A stretch of DNA of 64,000 nucleotides from Clostridium rectalis (GCF_900626095.1 NZ_UYZZ01000002.1:1-64000); one strand, 5' to 3'; shown: positions 1 through 8,452, counted from the stretch's first letter. Program-made: numbers and translations. Notes: generated by a model not told the origin, from the letters alone.

Positions 1-71
1 ACATTGCCTACTTCTTTAACCTCATTTAGTATTGATTCTTTTAATTCTTTTGTATAACTTCTACCTCTCAC
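1..71 (-). CDS. IS3-type transposase OrfA, N-terminus only (cut by window edge)
   Basis: A GTG codon at 71 follows GGAGG by six bases and opens a frame reading MRGRSYTKELKESILNEV, which runs off the left edge. Basic residues followed by Tyr-Thr-x-Glu-Leu/Phe-Lys is how OrfA proteins of IS3-family elements begin (HTH_Tnp_1), where the protein binds the terminal repeats. Only about 23 codons are visible, so the family call rests on this short start plus the IS-like terminal sequence just upstream. A TATAAT-like -10 lies near 100. Confidence 0.5.
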   Translation of the reverse strand, partial: MRGRSYTKELKESILNEVKEVGN

Positions 72-117
72 AAGTTACCTCCAATTACTTTTCTTCATTA
101 TATCTAATGCATAAGCA

Positions 118-154
118 ATTGTCCAAGTGTTTTTAGGGGCTTAAGAGTACTGCA
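118..154 (-). mobile_element. Probable terminal inverted repeat of the IS3-family element
   Basis: Read on the minus strand, this begins TGCAGTACTCTTAAGCCCCT and runs to AAACACTTGGACAAT. It lies about 50 bp upstream of the OrfA start, and has the TG...CCCCT...GGAC pattern of IS3/IS150-type ends. The element would extend leftward out of the window, with its right end near 154. The other end cannot be seen, so the boundary is tentative. Confidence 0.45.
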
Positions 155-227
155 CTTTCCTTATATTGCGGCTTAATTTTCTACATATTTATCATATTCA
201 TCTGGTTAAATATATTCTAAATATTCA

Positions 228-745
228 CTATATAATATTTTTACGTTTATTTGATAGGTCATTCCAAATAACACCCTCAATCAATCCTATGCCAAACTTT
301 TTAATATCAGAGACGCCAAGCCAATATAGACTTGTTGCAATATCTTTTTGTGCTCCACTGTTATATATACCTATAGCATTTGTCAAAATAACAGCCCTTT
401 TGTTAAACATTCTTCCATCGGGTCTTTGTACCATCCAATATACACACAAATGATCAAGCAAAGTTTTCATCTGAGAAGTAGTTTTTAGCGCATAAACAGG
501 GGAAGCAAATATAAGCAAATCAGCATTCAAAATAGCGTTCCAGATAGGTATAACATACTCTGCGTGAGGGCAAAACTGCTCACCTTTAAAAAACAATTTT
601 TGCATCCACAGCAAAAATGAGGCAAATCCTTTGGTAAATAAAATTCTCTTATTTGATTTCCATCACGCAAAATCTCTAAAAATTTTTCTTTTATATTATA
701 GGTACACCCTTTTATTTCAGTTCCATTTATCACAGCAATCTTCAT
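228..745 (-). pseudogene. Flavodoxin/NADPH-dependent FMN reductase family, frameshifted
   Basis: Two overlapping minus frames together make one protein. The 5' frame (from 745) starts MKIAVINGTEIKGCTYNI, the phosphate-binding start of NAD(P)H:FMN reductases, and reaches a Cys cluster CCGCKNCF. The second frame continues with GEQFCPHAEYV, then ADLLIFASPVYALKTTSQMK, the family's SPVY core. The frames join at a T6 run near 595; one extra T restores a continuous reading. The combined protein (about 170 residues) also ends early after DLSNKRKNII, where relatives usually carry a longer C-terminal helix. It is a decayed gene or a homopolymer sequencing error; the early end favours decay. Confidence 0.7.
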
Positions 746-967
746 ATTATTTAACTACCTAAAATATAATTTATTTTCATGTTCTAAAAATAATCTTACT
801 TACAAATTCCCAATTTATTAGTTGTTTATATAATTTTATGGCTAATGGATTGTTAACAAATATAAGTATTACTACATATCCAATACGGATACTATAAAAA
901 CTTTTTTAAAATATATATTAACTAACACACACATTAAACTAATTTACTGAAATATACAAATTTGAAT

Positions 968-1432
968 TTATCTTTTACTTAAACTTCTTCCCAGACAATA
1001 AACACCAACCAGCATTTCTCCCACAGATAACCCAAAAAGTAATCCAGCAAAAAAATCTTTTACATCAGAACCACCAATACTATGAGAAACAGCCAAGAAA
1101 GCAATCCCCATTACAATTAGTAAAATCCCATACATAGTATTTTTTTGTTGCTCTAAATCTTGAGTCCTTTTTAGCAGGTCCATAATCTGTTTCTCATCGT
1201 ATATGCGTACACTATTTTCTTCAATTTCTTCTCCATCCATTAGTTCTGCAACTGTTATTTCAAGCTCTTTGCATAGTTCTTGTACCACACTGTAATCAGG
1301 CATACATTTTCCTGTTTCCCATTTTGAAACAGCCTTATTTGATACGCCTATTTTTTCCCCAAGTTGCTCCTGTGTCATATTGTGTTCTTTTCTCTTTTGT
1401 GCAATAAATTTGCCTATAGATAATTGGTTCAT
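968..1432 (-). CDS. XRE-family regulator with two C-terminal membrane helices
   Basis: The product starts MNQLSIGKFIAQKRKEHNMT and carries a full XRE helix-turn-helix in the first 60 residues (TQEQLGEKIGVSNKAVSKWE). A linker with DEKQIMDLLKRTQ follows, then two hydrophobic segments near residues 100-118 and 128-147. Such membrane-tethered XRE proteins are common in Firmicutes and usually sense or regulate something at the envelope; the ligand is unknown. ATG 1432 is preferred because AAAGGGGTG lies six bases upstream; an upstream GTG overlaps that ribosome site. It stands alone, without an obvious operon partner. Confidence 0.8.
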   Translation of the reverse strand: MNQLSIGKFIAQKRKEHNMTQEQLGEKIGVSNKAVSKWETGKCMPDYSVVQELCKELEITVAELMDGEEIEENSVRIYDEKQIMDLLKRTQDLEQQKNTMYGILLIVMGIAFLAVSHSIGGSDVKDFFAGLLFGLSVGEMLVGVYCLGRSLSKR

Positions 1433-1881
1433 ATTTAACACCCCTTTGTTTTTGATACTAAAATCCTACTTGCAAAGTATTAAAATGTCTATCCCTTATT
1501 ATGCGAATATAGGTGGAATCCTTATAACTTGTGATTTTCTAACATCCAAGACTCGAAAAAATCTTCAGTTTTTCTTTGTTGATGATATGCGTCAAATTGG
1601 AATTTGTCCAGTAGTTTAAAATGGAACATTATAGCAATCCCACTTATGATAAAACTCATTCATTAAATCATATCTATAAATACAAACTACTTACTCAAAG
1701 TTAATATTATTATCGAATTATAACATATTTTACAACTAGTGTATTACTCAATTTTATAAGAACATTTACCATATTTAAATTTAACAAAGTTTCATATCCT
1801 TTTAATCATTATGAGTACCTAATATCAATTGTGTTATAACAAATATCAAAGATTTTTAGCATTAAACTTTTTATAAAAGTG
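1433..1881. other. Intergenic, no convincing gene
   Basis: This AT-rich spacer separates the XRE gene from the MerR gene. A 45-codon plus-strand frame at about 1485-1619 has no recognised homology and no clear ribosome site, so it is not called. Confidence 0.6.
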
Positions 1882-1915
1882 TTGACTCTAACGCTACGTT
1901 ATAGTGCAATAATAT
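1882..1915 (+). promoter_or_regulatory. MerR-type promoter/operator
   Basis: TTGACT at 1882-1887 is a good -35. An inverted repeat CTCTAACG-CTA-CGTTATAG occupies 1886-1904, and -10 candidates (AATAAT/TAATAT) follow at about 1908-1915, giving an elongated spacer. A dyad filling an over-long spacer is the hallmark of promoters activated by MerR proteins through DNA untwisting. It sits about 100 bp upstream of the MerR gene, so autoregulation is likely. Confidence 0.7.
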
Positions 1916-2005
1916 ATAGAGAGCTTATATTTATTAACAAAAACTCACAGCTGGCTGAATACTAAATTATAATGATAGCTCTTAAATCAAACTCGAGGTG
2001 TGGAA

Positions 2006-3169
2006 ATGAAAACAGTAAAACAAGTTTCAGATTTGACAGGAATAAGTGTGCGTACATTACATTACTATGATGAAATAGAATTATTAAAACCAAGTGAAAT
2101 TACAAAATCAGGATATAGACTTTATGATGATGAAGACATTAAAACCTTGCAGCAAATTTTATTTTTTAAAGAGCTAGATATACCTTTAAAAGATGTTAAA
2201 AATATAATATTGAGTCCATATTTTGATAAAATGCAAGCACTAAAAAATCAAAAAAAGTTGCTAATATTAAAACGAAAAAGATTAGATGGCTTAATAGATC
2301 TAATAAATAAAACCTTAAAAGGAGCAAATACAATGAGTTTCAAAGAATTTGATATGACTGAATATTATAATGTATTGGAAAATTTTAAGAAATATAATAA
2401 AGATAGAATAATTAAGAATTGGGGAAGTGTAGATAAATATGATGAAATGATTGAAAAGATGAAAGATAATGAAACCAAAGTTGCTAAAAACATTATAAAG
2501 CAGTATGGAAGCATAAAGAAATGTGCTGAGGCTACGAAAAACGATTTAAACAATGATGAGTTAATAACTAGAAGAGAAAAATATGATAAATTTAAAAATG
2601 ATTTTCTTTACGATAAGCATCCTAAATTAAAAGAGCTCTATAAAAAACTTACAATGGACTTAAATAAAGATTCCTCTTCAAAGGAAGTTCAAGAAATTGC
2701 TAAAGAGATAACGGATATAGCTAAAAAAGACTATGAAATTTTTAAAAAGGATAGAGGAGATGACGCCTGGTATTATATTATGACCAATCCCTTAGAACCT
2801 AAGTGGATCGATAAAAAATATGGAAAAGGTGCATCTAAATTTATTGGAGAAACCTTTAAAATTCATTTGCAAGATAAGCAGCCAAAATTAGAAATATTAT
2901 ATAAAAAACTCACAGATGATATAAGTAAAAATCCTACTTCAAAAGAGATACAGAAAATTGTTTTTGAAATAGCAGATATAACTAAAAAGAATTATGAATT
3001 TTATAAAGGAAATACAGGATTGGACTTTAAGGGATTTTTCTCTGTTATGTCTGATATTTATTTATCAAATAACGATGAAGGTATAAATGCTGTAGATGAG
3101 ATATATGGGAAGGGTTCATCTAAATTTATTGGAGAAGCTTTAAAGTTTTATTCTGAACATAGCAAATAA
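2006..3169 (+). CDS. MerR-family regulator with repeated TipAS-like ligand domains
   Basis: The N-terminus (MKTVKQVSDLTGISVRTLHY) is a MerR winged helix, followed by a dimerisation helix around residues 75-100. The rest is TipAS-like (drug-recognition) sequence present in at least two full copies: PKLKELYKKLTMDL and PKLEILYKKLTDDI, then KYGKGASKFIGE and IYGKGSSKFIGE. TipAL-type regulators have one such domain, so about 387 residues with duplicated modules is long. The start at ATG 2006 is chosen because GAGGTG ends five bases before it; the upstream GTG at 2000 overlaps that site. A MerR dyad lies upstream and a terminator directly after, so it is monocistronic with no target gene beside it. 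The ligand is unknown. Confidence 0.85.
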   Translation: MKTVKQVSDLTGISVRTLHYYDEIELLKPSEITKSGYRLYDDEDIKTLQQILFFKELDIPLKDVKNIILSPYFDKMQALKNQKKLLILKRKRLDGLIDLINKTLKGANTMSFKEFDMTEYYNVLENFKKYNKDRIIKNWGSVDKYDEMIEKMKDNETKVAKNIIKQYGSIKKCAEATKNDLNNDELITRREKYDKFKNDFLYDKHPKLKELYKKLTMDLNKDSSSKEVQEIAKEITDIAKKDYEIFKKDRGDDAWYYIMTNPLEPKWIDKKYGKGASKFIGETFKIHLQDKQPKLEILYKKLTDDISKNPTSKEIQKIVFEIADITKKNYEFYKGNTGLDFKGFFSVMSDIYLSNNDEGINAVDEIYGKGSSKFIGEALKFYSEHSK

Positions 3170-3241
3170 TAAACTAAAAATTATCAAAAGACCACTTTAA
3201 ACAAATAATAATATATTAAATGAACAATATACCATATTAAT

Positions 3242-3268
3242 AAAAAGCACTTATTTAAAGTGCTTTTT
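3242..3268 (+). terminator. Rho-independent terminator of the MerR gene
   Basis: AAAAAGCACTT pairs with AAGTGCTTTTT across a 5-base loop and is followed by further T, 73 bp after the stop codon. Confidence 0.8.
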
Positions 3269-3344
3269 TAGTTCACATTATATTTAATATATTACTAGTG
3301 AAAAATACCGTAAAATTCATGTAAATAATAGGTTATCTCCATAA

Positions 3345-3539
3345 TTAATCATCAATTAAAAACAATTCTTCTACACTTGTTTCAAGAAATTTTGCAAGTT
3401 TCATTGCTAATTCTAATGTTGGATTATACTTATTATTTTCAATAGCATTAATAGTTTGTCTAGTCACATTCATTTTAATAGCTAAATCTTCTTGTGTATA
3501 GTCAAGACTTTTTCTCAATTTTTTAATTCTATTTTTCAT
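3345..3539 (-). CDS. Short XRE-family repressor
   Basis: A 64-residue protein that is almost only a helix-turn-helix: MKNRIKKLRKSLDYTQEDLA, then VTRQTINAIENNKYNP, then SVEELFLIDD. This is the size and form of the small YgzD-like XRE repressors that pair with a small membrane protein. Its start overlaps the end of the upstream membrane-protein gene by 11 bases, so the two are translationally coupled. It probably binds the two 18-bp palindromes in front of the operon and autoregulates. Confidence 0.85.
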   Translation of the reverse strand: MKNRIKKLRKSLDYTQEDLAIKMNVTRQTINAIENNKYNPTLELAMKLAKFLETSVEELFLIDD

Positions 3540-3747
3540 TATTATCTACCATTCTGTGCTTTATAATAAACTGAGATATAATCAAAATAACATTTTGGGT
3601 GATAAATAAAAAAAATGGCAACCCAAATTTTGACTTGGTAACATGCTCATATACTAACCAAATAAATAAAAAAGCTATAGTATAAAACCATGCTATTTTA
3701 ATACTCTTTAGTGAAATATACATTTCCATTTCATCCATCTTTCTCAT
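3529..3747 (-). CDS. Small two-helix membrane protein paired with XRE repressor
   Basis: 72 residues, starting MRKMDEMEMYISLKSIKIAW, with hydrophobic helices at about 18-34 and 44-62 and a charged tail. It has no recognised catalytic motif. It is the first gene of a two-gene operon with the XRE repressor, behind a strong AAAGGAGG site. The paralogous pair at 4313-4835 has the opposite gene order. Possible roles are a membrane sensor or a host-interaction protein; the function is not known. Confidence 0.7.
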   Translation of the reverse strand: MRKMDEMEMYISLKSIKIAWFYTIAFLFIWLVYEHVTKSKFGLPFFLFITQNVILIISQFIIKHRMVDNNEK

Positions 3748-3766
3748 AATAAACCTCCTTTAAAAA

Positions 3767-3830
3767 TGCAAAAAGTTTTTTACATTTATATATTACCAAA
3801 TCACTTAGTTAATGTAAATAGTTTTTTACA
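3767..3830 (-). promoter_or_regulatory. Promoter with two 18-bp repressor operators
   Basis: On the minus strand, -35 TTTACA (3818-3813) and -10 TAATAT (3795-3790) are 17 bp apart. Two related palindromes, TGTAAATAGTTTTTTACA (3813-3830) and TGCAAAAAGTTTTTTACA (3767-3784), cover the -35 and the start region. Centre-to-centre distance is 46 bp. The layout fits repression by the downstream XRE protein. Confidence 0.75.
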
Positions 3831-4312
3831 TTTTATTATTTATTCCCACTTCTTAAATTTTAAAGAACACCATTCGTATCTTTAAATTTAATAGTTACAT
3901 CACCTTATAATCAAATGTAGTATCCGAAATAAAATAAAAAAAACACCACAAATTCACCTATGAATATTGCAGTATTTTAATATTATATTTAGGTTCACTT
4001 TTCTGATCATTAAAAAGCTATATTCTGCTTAGTTTAATATAAATATTTATAGTCTAATTGCCAAATTACAAGTAAAATTATTGATAACATATAACTATTT
4101 TATTCCATATTTTTAAAAGTATATTTTCAGGATATCGATTCATTTTAAATTCGCGATTTAAGTAAATTTATTCCAAATTACTTATATATTAAAGCATTTA
4201 TTATTTTTTTATTTTTGTCATCAAAATTTTAAACGTATTAAATTTATCTGATTCAAATAATGTGAAATCTATAAACCAAATAACTATTTATTGTTAATTA
4301 ATACGAGTAATC
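3831..4312. other. Intergenic, very AT-rich, no gene seen
   Basis: No frame with a ribosome site, and no strong hairpin, was found between the two XRE/membrane modules. Confidence 0.6.
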
Positions 4313-4630
4313 TTACATTTGCTTATCGAAATATCTTAATGCAAACAATTCTATTGCATTTCGCAAACCTATGAATAAGACCACATAAATTAAAATACGA
4401 TTCAAAGTAAAGGTTATTTGGATATCCCTAAAAAGCAACACCACTTCGATTACAGCTACAAATACTATCAATATATAATATAAATACTTCTCTGCATTAT
4501 TGGCTCTGTTCTGGACCAATTGCCAACGTTCATCTTTTTTATACTCAATCTCCTTTTTAGCTTTCCATAAATAAAGAGTAATGCAAGTACCAATAATAAG
4601 AAAAAATAAAATAATAGTTTGTTCATTCAT
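4313..4630 (-). CDS. Small membrane protein paired with XRE regulator
   Basis: About 105 residues from MNEQTIILFFLIIGTCITLY. It has an N-terminal helix, a charged segment (KKEIEYKKDERWQLVQNRAN) and two more helices near 46-63 and 72-90. The ATG at 4630 is chosen because GGAGGGTG precedes it by five bases; it overlaps the end of the XRE gene by 8 bases, so translation is coupled. The DERW..VQ..A motif resembles DUF2178-like proteins that accompany XRE regulators, but that family call is tentative. Confidence 0.7.
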   Translation of the reverse strand: MNEQTIILFFLIIGTCITLYLWKAKKEIEYKKDERWQLVQNRANNAEKYLYYILIVFVAVIEVVLLFRDIQITFTLNRILIYVVLFIGLRNAIELFALRYFDKQM

Positions 4631-4835
4631 GTTTTTCACCCTCCTTGTATTTAAAAACTTCATTAATGGAAACATTAAAAACTTGGGAAATTTTAAAAGC
4701 TAATTCTAATGAGGGAGTATATTTATACTTCTCAATTGATATAATTGCCTGGCGTGAAATACCTACCTTTTCAGCTAAATTAGCTTGCGTCCAATTATGC
4801 TCAGCTCTCAAAACCTTAATTCTATTTTTTATCAA
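4623..4835 (-). CDS. Short XRE-family regulator (TTG start)
   Basis: 70 residues, one XRE helix-turn-helix (TQANLAEKVGISRQAIISIE) and a short tail KYKEGEKHE. The TTG start at 4835 is supported by AAGGAGG seven bases upstream; no ATG lies near. It is the first gene of a two-gene unit with the membrane protein, and the promoter is covered by palindromes that it probably binds. Confidence 0.85.
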   Translation of the reverse strand: MIKNRIKVLRAEHNWTQANLAEKVGISRQAIISIEKYKYTPSLELAFKISQVFNVSINEVFKYKEGEKHE

Positions 4836-4851
4836 GGTATTACCTCCTTAA

Positions 4852-4908
4852 CAAAATGTAATCAATTGTTTATACTTAAATTGTAATCTACTAATTACAT
4901 TTTGTCAA
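4852..4908 (-). promoter_or_regulatory. Promoter with palindromic operator for the XRE/membrane pair
   Basis: On the minus strand, TTGACA (4908-4903), 17 bp and TACAAT (4885-4880) form a near-consensus promoter. An 18-bp palindrome TGTAATCTACTAATTACA spans 4882-4899 between the boxes. CAAAATGTAAT at 4852 and ATTACATTTTG at 4894 form a further inverted pair. The half-site (TGTAAT) differs by one base from that of the first module (TGTAAA). Confidence 0.8.
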
Positions 4909-5032
4909 TATATGAATACTTTTTCAGTACATTAGTATGAAAACAAATAATTTTCCCGAAGTAAAAGGTTTATTTTTGGATATTGCCTTTATTACCCACT
5001 AAAAATAATTAGAAAATTAATCTTAATAAAAC

Positions 5033-5066
5033 AAAAAAGCCGCTAGATAAGTTTCAGTTATGGCTT
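5033..5066 (-). terminator. Probable terminator of the 5105-5452 gene
   Basis: On the minus strand AAGCC pairs with GGCTT around a partly paired loop and ends in TTTTTT, about 40 bp after the stop. Confidence 0.55.
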
Positions 5067-5104
5067 ATAATTTTACCATAACCTCCTGCTCTACACTCCA
5101 ACAG

Positions 5105-5452
5105 CTACTCATAATATTTTATTCGTTTATCACTCTTACACCTTCTTGGTCCCAAATATCCTATAGAATGAAAAAAGATAATAAAAATTAAAATAAATGC
5201 AACTATAGAACTTGATGGAATATAAAATGATATTAATAGTCCAGAAGTTCCCACCAACAATATTATAAAAAGCATCCTTTTTAATTTATGAACAGCAATA
5301 ATTGGATTATACTTTTTCTGTTCATCACAGTCCATTTGATTGTACCACTTAAACCACTTAGATGATTTATTTTCATTTACTAGTGTATAAATAATGAAAA
5401 TTAATAAAGTTGCTGCATTAATAGCTAAAAGCCCCCTTTGAAATTTATCCAT
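5105..5452 (-). CDS. Small membrane protein, unknown (DUF3784-like pattern)
   Basis: 115 residues with three hydrophobic segments near 8-24, 60-76 and 80-97. The middle has YNQMDCDEQKKYNPIIAVH, close to the 'YNxMxxEEKxKYD' pattern of DUF3784 proteins, but the match is too short to be sure. The ATG 5452 follows GGAGG. It lies between the XRE modules and a decayed SUKH gene, with its own terminator downstream. Confidence 0.6.
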   Translation of the reverse strand: MDKFQRGLLAINAATLLIFIIYTLVNENKSSKWFKWYNQMDCDEQKKYNPIIAVHKLKRMLFIILLVGTSGLLISFYIPSSSIVAFILIFIIFFHSIGYLGPRRCKSDKRIKYYE

Positions 5453-5495
5453 ATCAATTCCTCCATAAAATTACTATTTAAATTAATAAAATTTA

Positions 5496-5888
5496 TCAAT
5501 AATCAAAAGCATCCACAGGTGAATAATCCTCTATTTTTAATTCATCTTCACTAACTAAATTACTAAAAAACTCTTTAAAATTATTTGCTAATTTAGTTAT
5601 TGCATAATCATATTCCTAATCAATATGTACAACACTTGTTTCCCCTTGAGATCCGCATTCCCTATAATCTAAAAATAACATATCATATCCAACTGAGGGA
5701 CAATAATCTATTGCAACACCTCTGTCGGGATATTCCCACTCTTTAATCCAAAATCTATTTCCAAACTCTCCACATAGAAAATCAATACTAAACAATCCTG
5801 TAATGTCTGTAGGATACTCAGATATATATTTTTTATATGAATAATCACAATCATCACAAAGATTTTTTAATATATTATTATCAAACAT
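5496..5888 (-). pseudogene. SUKH (SMI1/KNR4) immunity-type protein, nonsense codon and short N-terminus
   Basis: The open part (5616-5888) contains the family core: FWIKEWEYPDRGVAIDYCPS, GYDMLFLDYRECGSQGE and VVHID. Immediately after VVHID comes TAG; reading through gives EYDYAITKLANNFKEFFSNL and on to a TGA at 5498-5496, exactly the family's next block (VVHIDQE-DY). A CAG to TAG change would explain the stop. The N-terminal third of a usual SUKH domain is also missing. SUKH proteins are immunity partners of polymorphic toxins; no toxin is visible here. Confidence 0.8.
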
Positions 5889-6007
5889 AACTACTTAACT
5901 TCTCAACACACTTATTATATTATAATACCTTTATTTAAATTAGAATATATATCATTGTACTTATTTTTTCAAAAACTTTTTAACTCCCCATCAATAATAA
6001 TAAAAAT

Positions 6008-6243
6008 TTAAGTTTTAAATACGACTTTAAATTCTTCACATACAACTTTTATATCTTCACAAAATTCTTTACCAACCTTTTACATACACATTGTAAAAAA
6101 ATCCTTATGACATTTTCTCCAATAAGATAGTGTCTTATCCCCCTCACCTTCCTTAAATGCATGTTCTTTACCTACTTCTTTGAATTTTACTACGTAAACT
6201 TTTGTTGTTTGAATAATGCACATAGCTTTGCCCTCAGAATCTA
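6008..6243 (-). pseudogene. ASCH-domain protein, C-terminal remnant with a stop
   Basis: This lies directly behind the GyrI-like gene. Translation gives EGKAMCIIQTTKVYVVKFKE, then EHAFKEGEGDKTLSYWRKCH, then a TAA, then KVGKEFCEDIKVVCEEFKVV to the final TAA at 6010-6008. The EHA-KEGEGD-YWR-H pattern and the VVCEEFKVV end are typical of ASCH proteins (RNA-binding-like fold). The N-terminal half is absent: the frame enters from the end of the upstream gene, suggesting a deletion joined the two. Confidence 0.75.
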
Positions 6244-6846
6244 AGATAATGTTGTTTTAAGCTTATCTTTTTTCACTTTTCTAGCATCATTAAGATAAAT
6301 CTCTCTATGAATCATTGATTTTATTTCAAGGTTACTCTTATAGATAAATTCTTTCATCTTTGCAAATGTTTCTGGCTCATCATCATAAGAACCCTTGTGT
6401 AGCATTTGAACATTTAATCCATCTTCTATATCATCAAATACAATCCCATCTAAAAGCGGATGTGATTTTTTCTTACGAGCAATCTCAAATGCCTTTTCTA
6501 CTACATCTTCATTAACAAAATCAGGCTGCCTAATCATAATATTATACATTAGTTCATCCTTGCTGAAAGTTTTTAATTTCCTTCCCTCTTCTGTCAAATT
6601 CCACAAACCTTCTAGTGGATATACTGTATATTCAAAATATCCATCTGGTGTAAATCCATTTTTAGGCATCATTCTGACAGCATATGACATAGTATACAAT
6701 ACACCTATTCGTTCTACAAAGTCTTCATTGTTAGGATTGCCTTTGCCTTTTATCATAAAAAATTTATGTCTTGGAACCTTAATTAATGTAGGGACTTCTT
6801 TAGGTAAATATAATTGCTTTTCATCTTTTCTCCATTCATATTTCAT
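6241..6846 (-). CDS. GyrI-like small-molecule-binding protein
   Basis: About 201 residues starting MKYEWRKDEKQLYLPKEVPT. Family blocks are visible: PRHKFFMIKGKGNPN, YFEYTVYPLEGLW, IMIRQPDF, VQMLHKGSYDDEP and HREIYLNDARK. These proteins share the SOUL/GyrI ligand fold and bind or hydrolyse small molecules. ATG 6846 is chosen because AGGAGA lies seven bases upstream; the longer reading starts inside that site. The C-terminus stops at KLKTTLS, a few residues short of relatives (KLKTVLRYKV), at the junction with the ASCH remnant. It overlaps nothing upstream and follows the YjbR gene by one base. Confidence 0.85.
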   Translation of the reverse strand: MKYEWRKDEKQLYLPKEVPTLIKVPRHKFFMIKGKGNPNNEDFVERIGVLYTMSYAVRMMPKNGFTPDGYFEYTVYPLEGLWNLTEEGRKLKTFSKDELMYNIMIRQPDFVNEDVVEKAFEIARKKKSHPLLDGIVFDDIEDGLNVQMLHKGSYDDEPETFAKMKEFIYKSNLEIKSMIHREIYLNDARKVKKDKLKTTLS

Positions 6847-6847
6847 G

Positions 6848-7210
6848 TTAACTCTCCTCAATTTCCTTTTGAATTTTTTTAGTTAAACCTTTAAATACCA
6901 ATTGGTATGATTGTTTTGTAATATCCTTCATAAGAACATCAGGTACAGCTCCTTCTAAATTAATAGAATTCCAATGTATTTTATTCATATAATATCCAGG
7001 TTTAATATCTTGGAATTGAGTTCTTAAAAAATTACCATCTGCAGGATTTAGTTTTATAGTAATTATAGAATCTTTACCTGATTCATCTTTACATATAGCT
7101 GCAAACATTTTATTTCCTATCAAGTATCTAGTCCACTGCCATTCTTCTTTAAAATCTTTTGTAACACCTTTCATAGCTAATAAATATTCATTTAACCATA
7201 AGTAATTCAT
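6848..7210 (-). CDS. MmcQ/YjbR-family protein
   Basis: About 120 residues: MNYLWLNEYLLAMKGVTKDF, then a YLIGNKMFAAI strand and the KIHWNSINLEGAVPDVLMKD block, followed by YQLVFKGLTKKIQ. This is the CyaY-like MmcQ/YjbR fold, proposed to bind DNA, with no known enzyme activity. ATG 7210 is preferred (AAGGAGC seven bases upstream) and sits in TAATATG immediately after the DUF3795 stop, so the genes are coupled. It forms an operon DUF3795-YjbR-GyrI-like. Confidence 0.85.
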   Translation of the reverse strand: MNYLWLNEYLLAMKGVTKDFKEEWQWTRYLIGNKMFAAICKDESGKDSIITIKLNPADGNFLRTQFQDIKPGYYMNKIHWNSINLEGAVPDVLMKDITKQSYQLVFKGLTKKIQKEIEES

Positions 7211-7211
7211 A

Positions 7212-7478
7212 TTATTTTGCTCCTTCACACCAACATTTACATTGCTTTATTCTGGCACCATCATCTCCTTGTTCCTCATCATAAGAAAATTGTTTTAATA
7301 TATGGCATGGAAAACTATTACAAAGTCCGCAATTTGCAATACCTTTATCCTCACAACATGACTTTACAGTACAACTGTTACCCCAAAATGGCTTTTCAAT
7401 ATTAATACATCCTGTGCAATTTATTTTTTCTTTATACTCACATACACTGCATTTTATTCCACATCTCGATTCTATCAT
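7212..7478 (-). CDS. DUF3795 cysteine-rich protein
   Basis: 88 residues, MIESRCGIKCSVCEYKEKIN, with paired cysteines CGIKC-SVC, CTGC, CCEDKGIANCGLC, FPC and CKCWC, implying bound zinc or an Fe-S cluster. DUF3795 proteins are widespread in anaerobes; their role is unknown. First gene of the small operon with YjbR and GyrI-like proteins. A GGAGATTAT ribosome site precedes the ATG. Confidence 0.8.
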   Translation of the reverse strand: MIESRCGIKCSVCEYKEKINCTGCINIEKPFWGNSCTVKSCCEDKGIANCGLCNSFPCHILKQFSYDEEQGDDGARIKQCKCWCEGAK

Positions 7479-7544
7479 TATAATAATCTCCTTTTCTTTT
7501 TATATAGTATAGCAAAAGAAACACGACAACTGTATGTCATGTTT

Positions 7545-8452
7545 CTAATATATTCTTTTAATATTTTCTATTATTTTTATAAATTCTTCTTTAATTGACG
7601 CGGGGCTAATTATTTTAACTTTATCACTAAAACTTAATATCCATCCGAATAAATTATCTTTACTTGCAAAATGAAACTCAAAATGTAGTTTTCCATCTGC
7701 AAGTACACTAAAACTATCTATCCCATATTCCTCAATCAATCTCCACTTTACTGAAGTATCAAACTCTGCTACTAAATGAATTTTATTTTCAAAAACTTGC
7801 TCTAAACTTCTCGTTTTGTATAAACTTCTTCTATACTTCTCAAATTCAATAAACGGTTAAGTTTAAAGAGTCTGAAATCTTTTCTATTTCTACAAAACCC
7901 CCATATATACCAACTTGACCATTGAAAAACTAATAAATATGGTTCAACTACTCTAGTACTTTCCCCGGAATAACAGTAATAGTCAAATTCTATCACCTTA
8001 CTTTCATCTATTGCCGCTCTAATTAGTTCTATTTTAGGAGCAAGTGTCCCTTTATAATGAGATGCTAAATCAATTAATATATGACCACTTTCATCATATA
8101 CATTATCTTCAGCATCTACTACCTCTCTACCAAATATCTTATATACTAGTTGCTTATACTTACTATCGCCCGAAACACTATCCAAACTTTTTAATCCTGC
8201 AAATATAGATTGGATTTCTTTTGAGGTAAATAAAGTTTTGTCTACCTTATACCCTTCAGCAATACATATCCCACCACCAACACCTTGTGATGTTACTAAT
8301 GGAATCCCTGCTTTACATAAATCCTCAATATCTCTGTTAATTGTACGTCTTGATACCTCAAATTTCTTGGAAAGTTCTGGTGCTGTTACCCTTTCCTTTT
8401 GTAAAAGAATAGTTAAAATTCCAATTAACCTATCAATTTTAATAACACTCAC
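7545..8452 (-). pseudogene. WYL-domain transcriptional regulator (YafY-like), frameshifted
   Basis: The 5' part (7802-8452) has a DeoR-like winged helix (VTAPELSKKFEVSRRTINRD) and a WYL domain (VIEFDYYCYSGESTRVVEPY, SSWYIWGFCRNR). It stops at YTKREV. Shifting frame near the AAAA run at about 7810 continues with LEQVFENKIHLVAEF, VKWRLIEEYGI and GWILSFSDKVKIISP to the TAA at 7545, the standard WYL C-terminal extension. Total about 302 residues is the family length. One indel breaks it; a sequencing error cannot be excluded. Confidence 0.8.

Noticed and set aside
1485-1619. 45-codon plus-strand frame
   Set aside because: No ribosome site and no recognised relatives.
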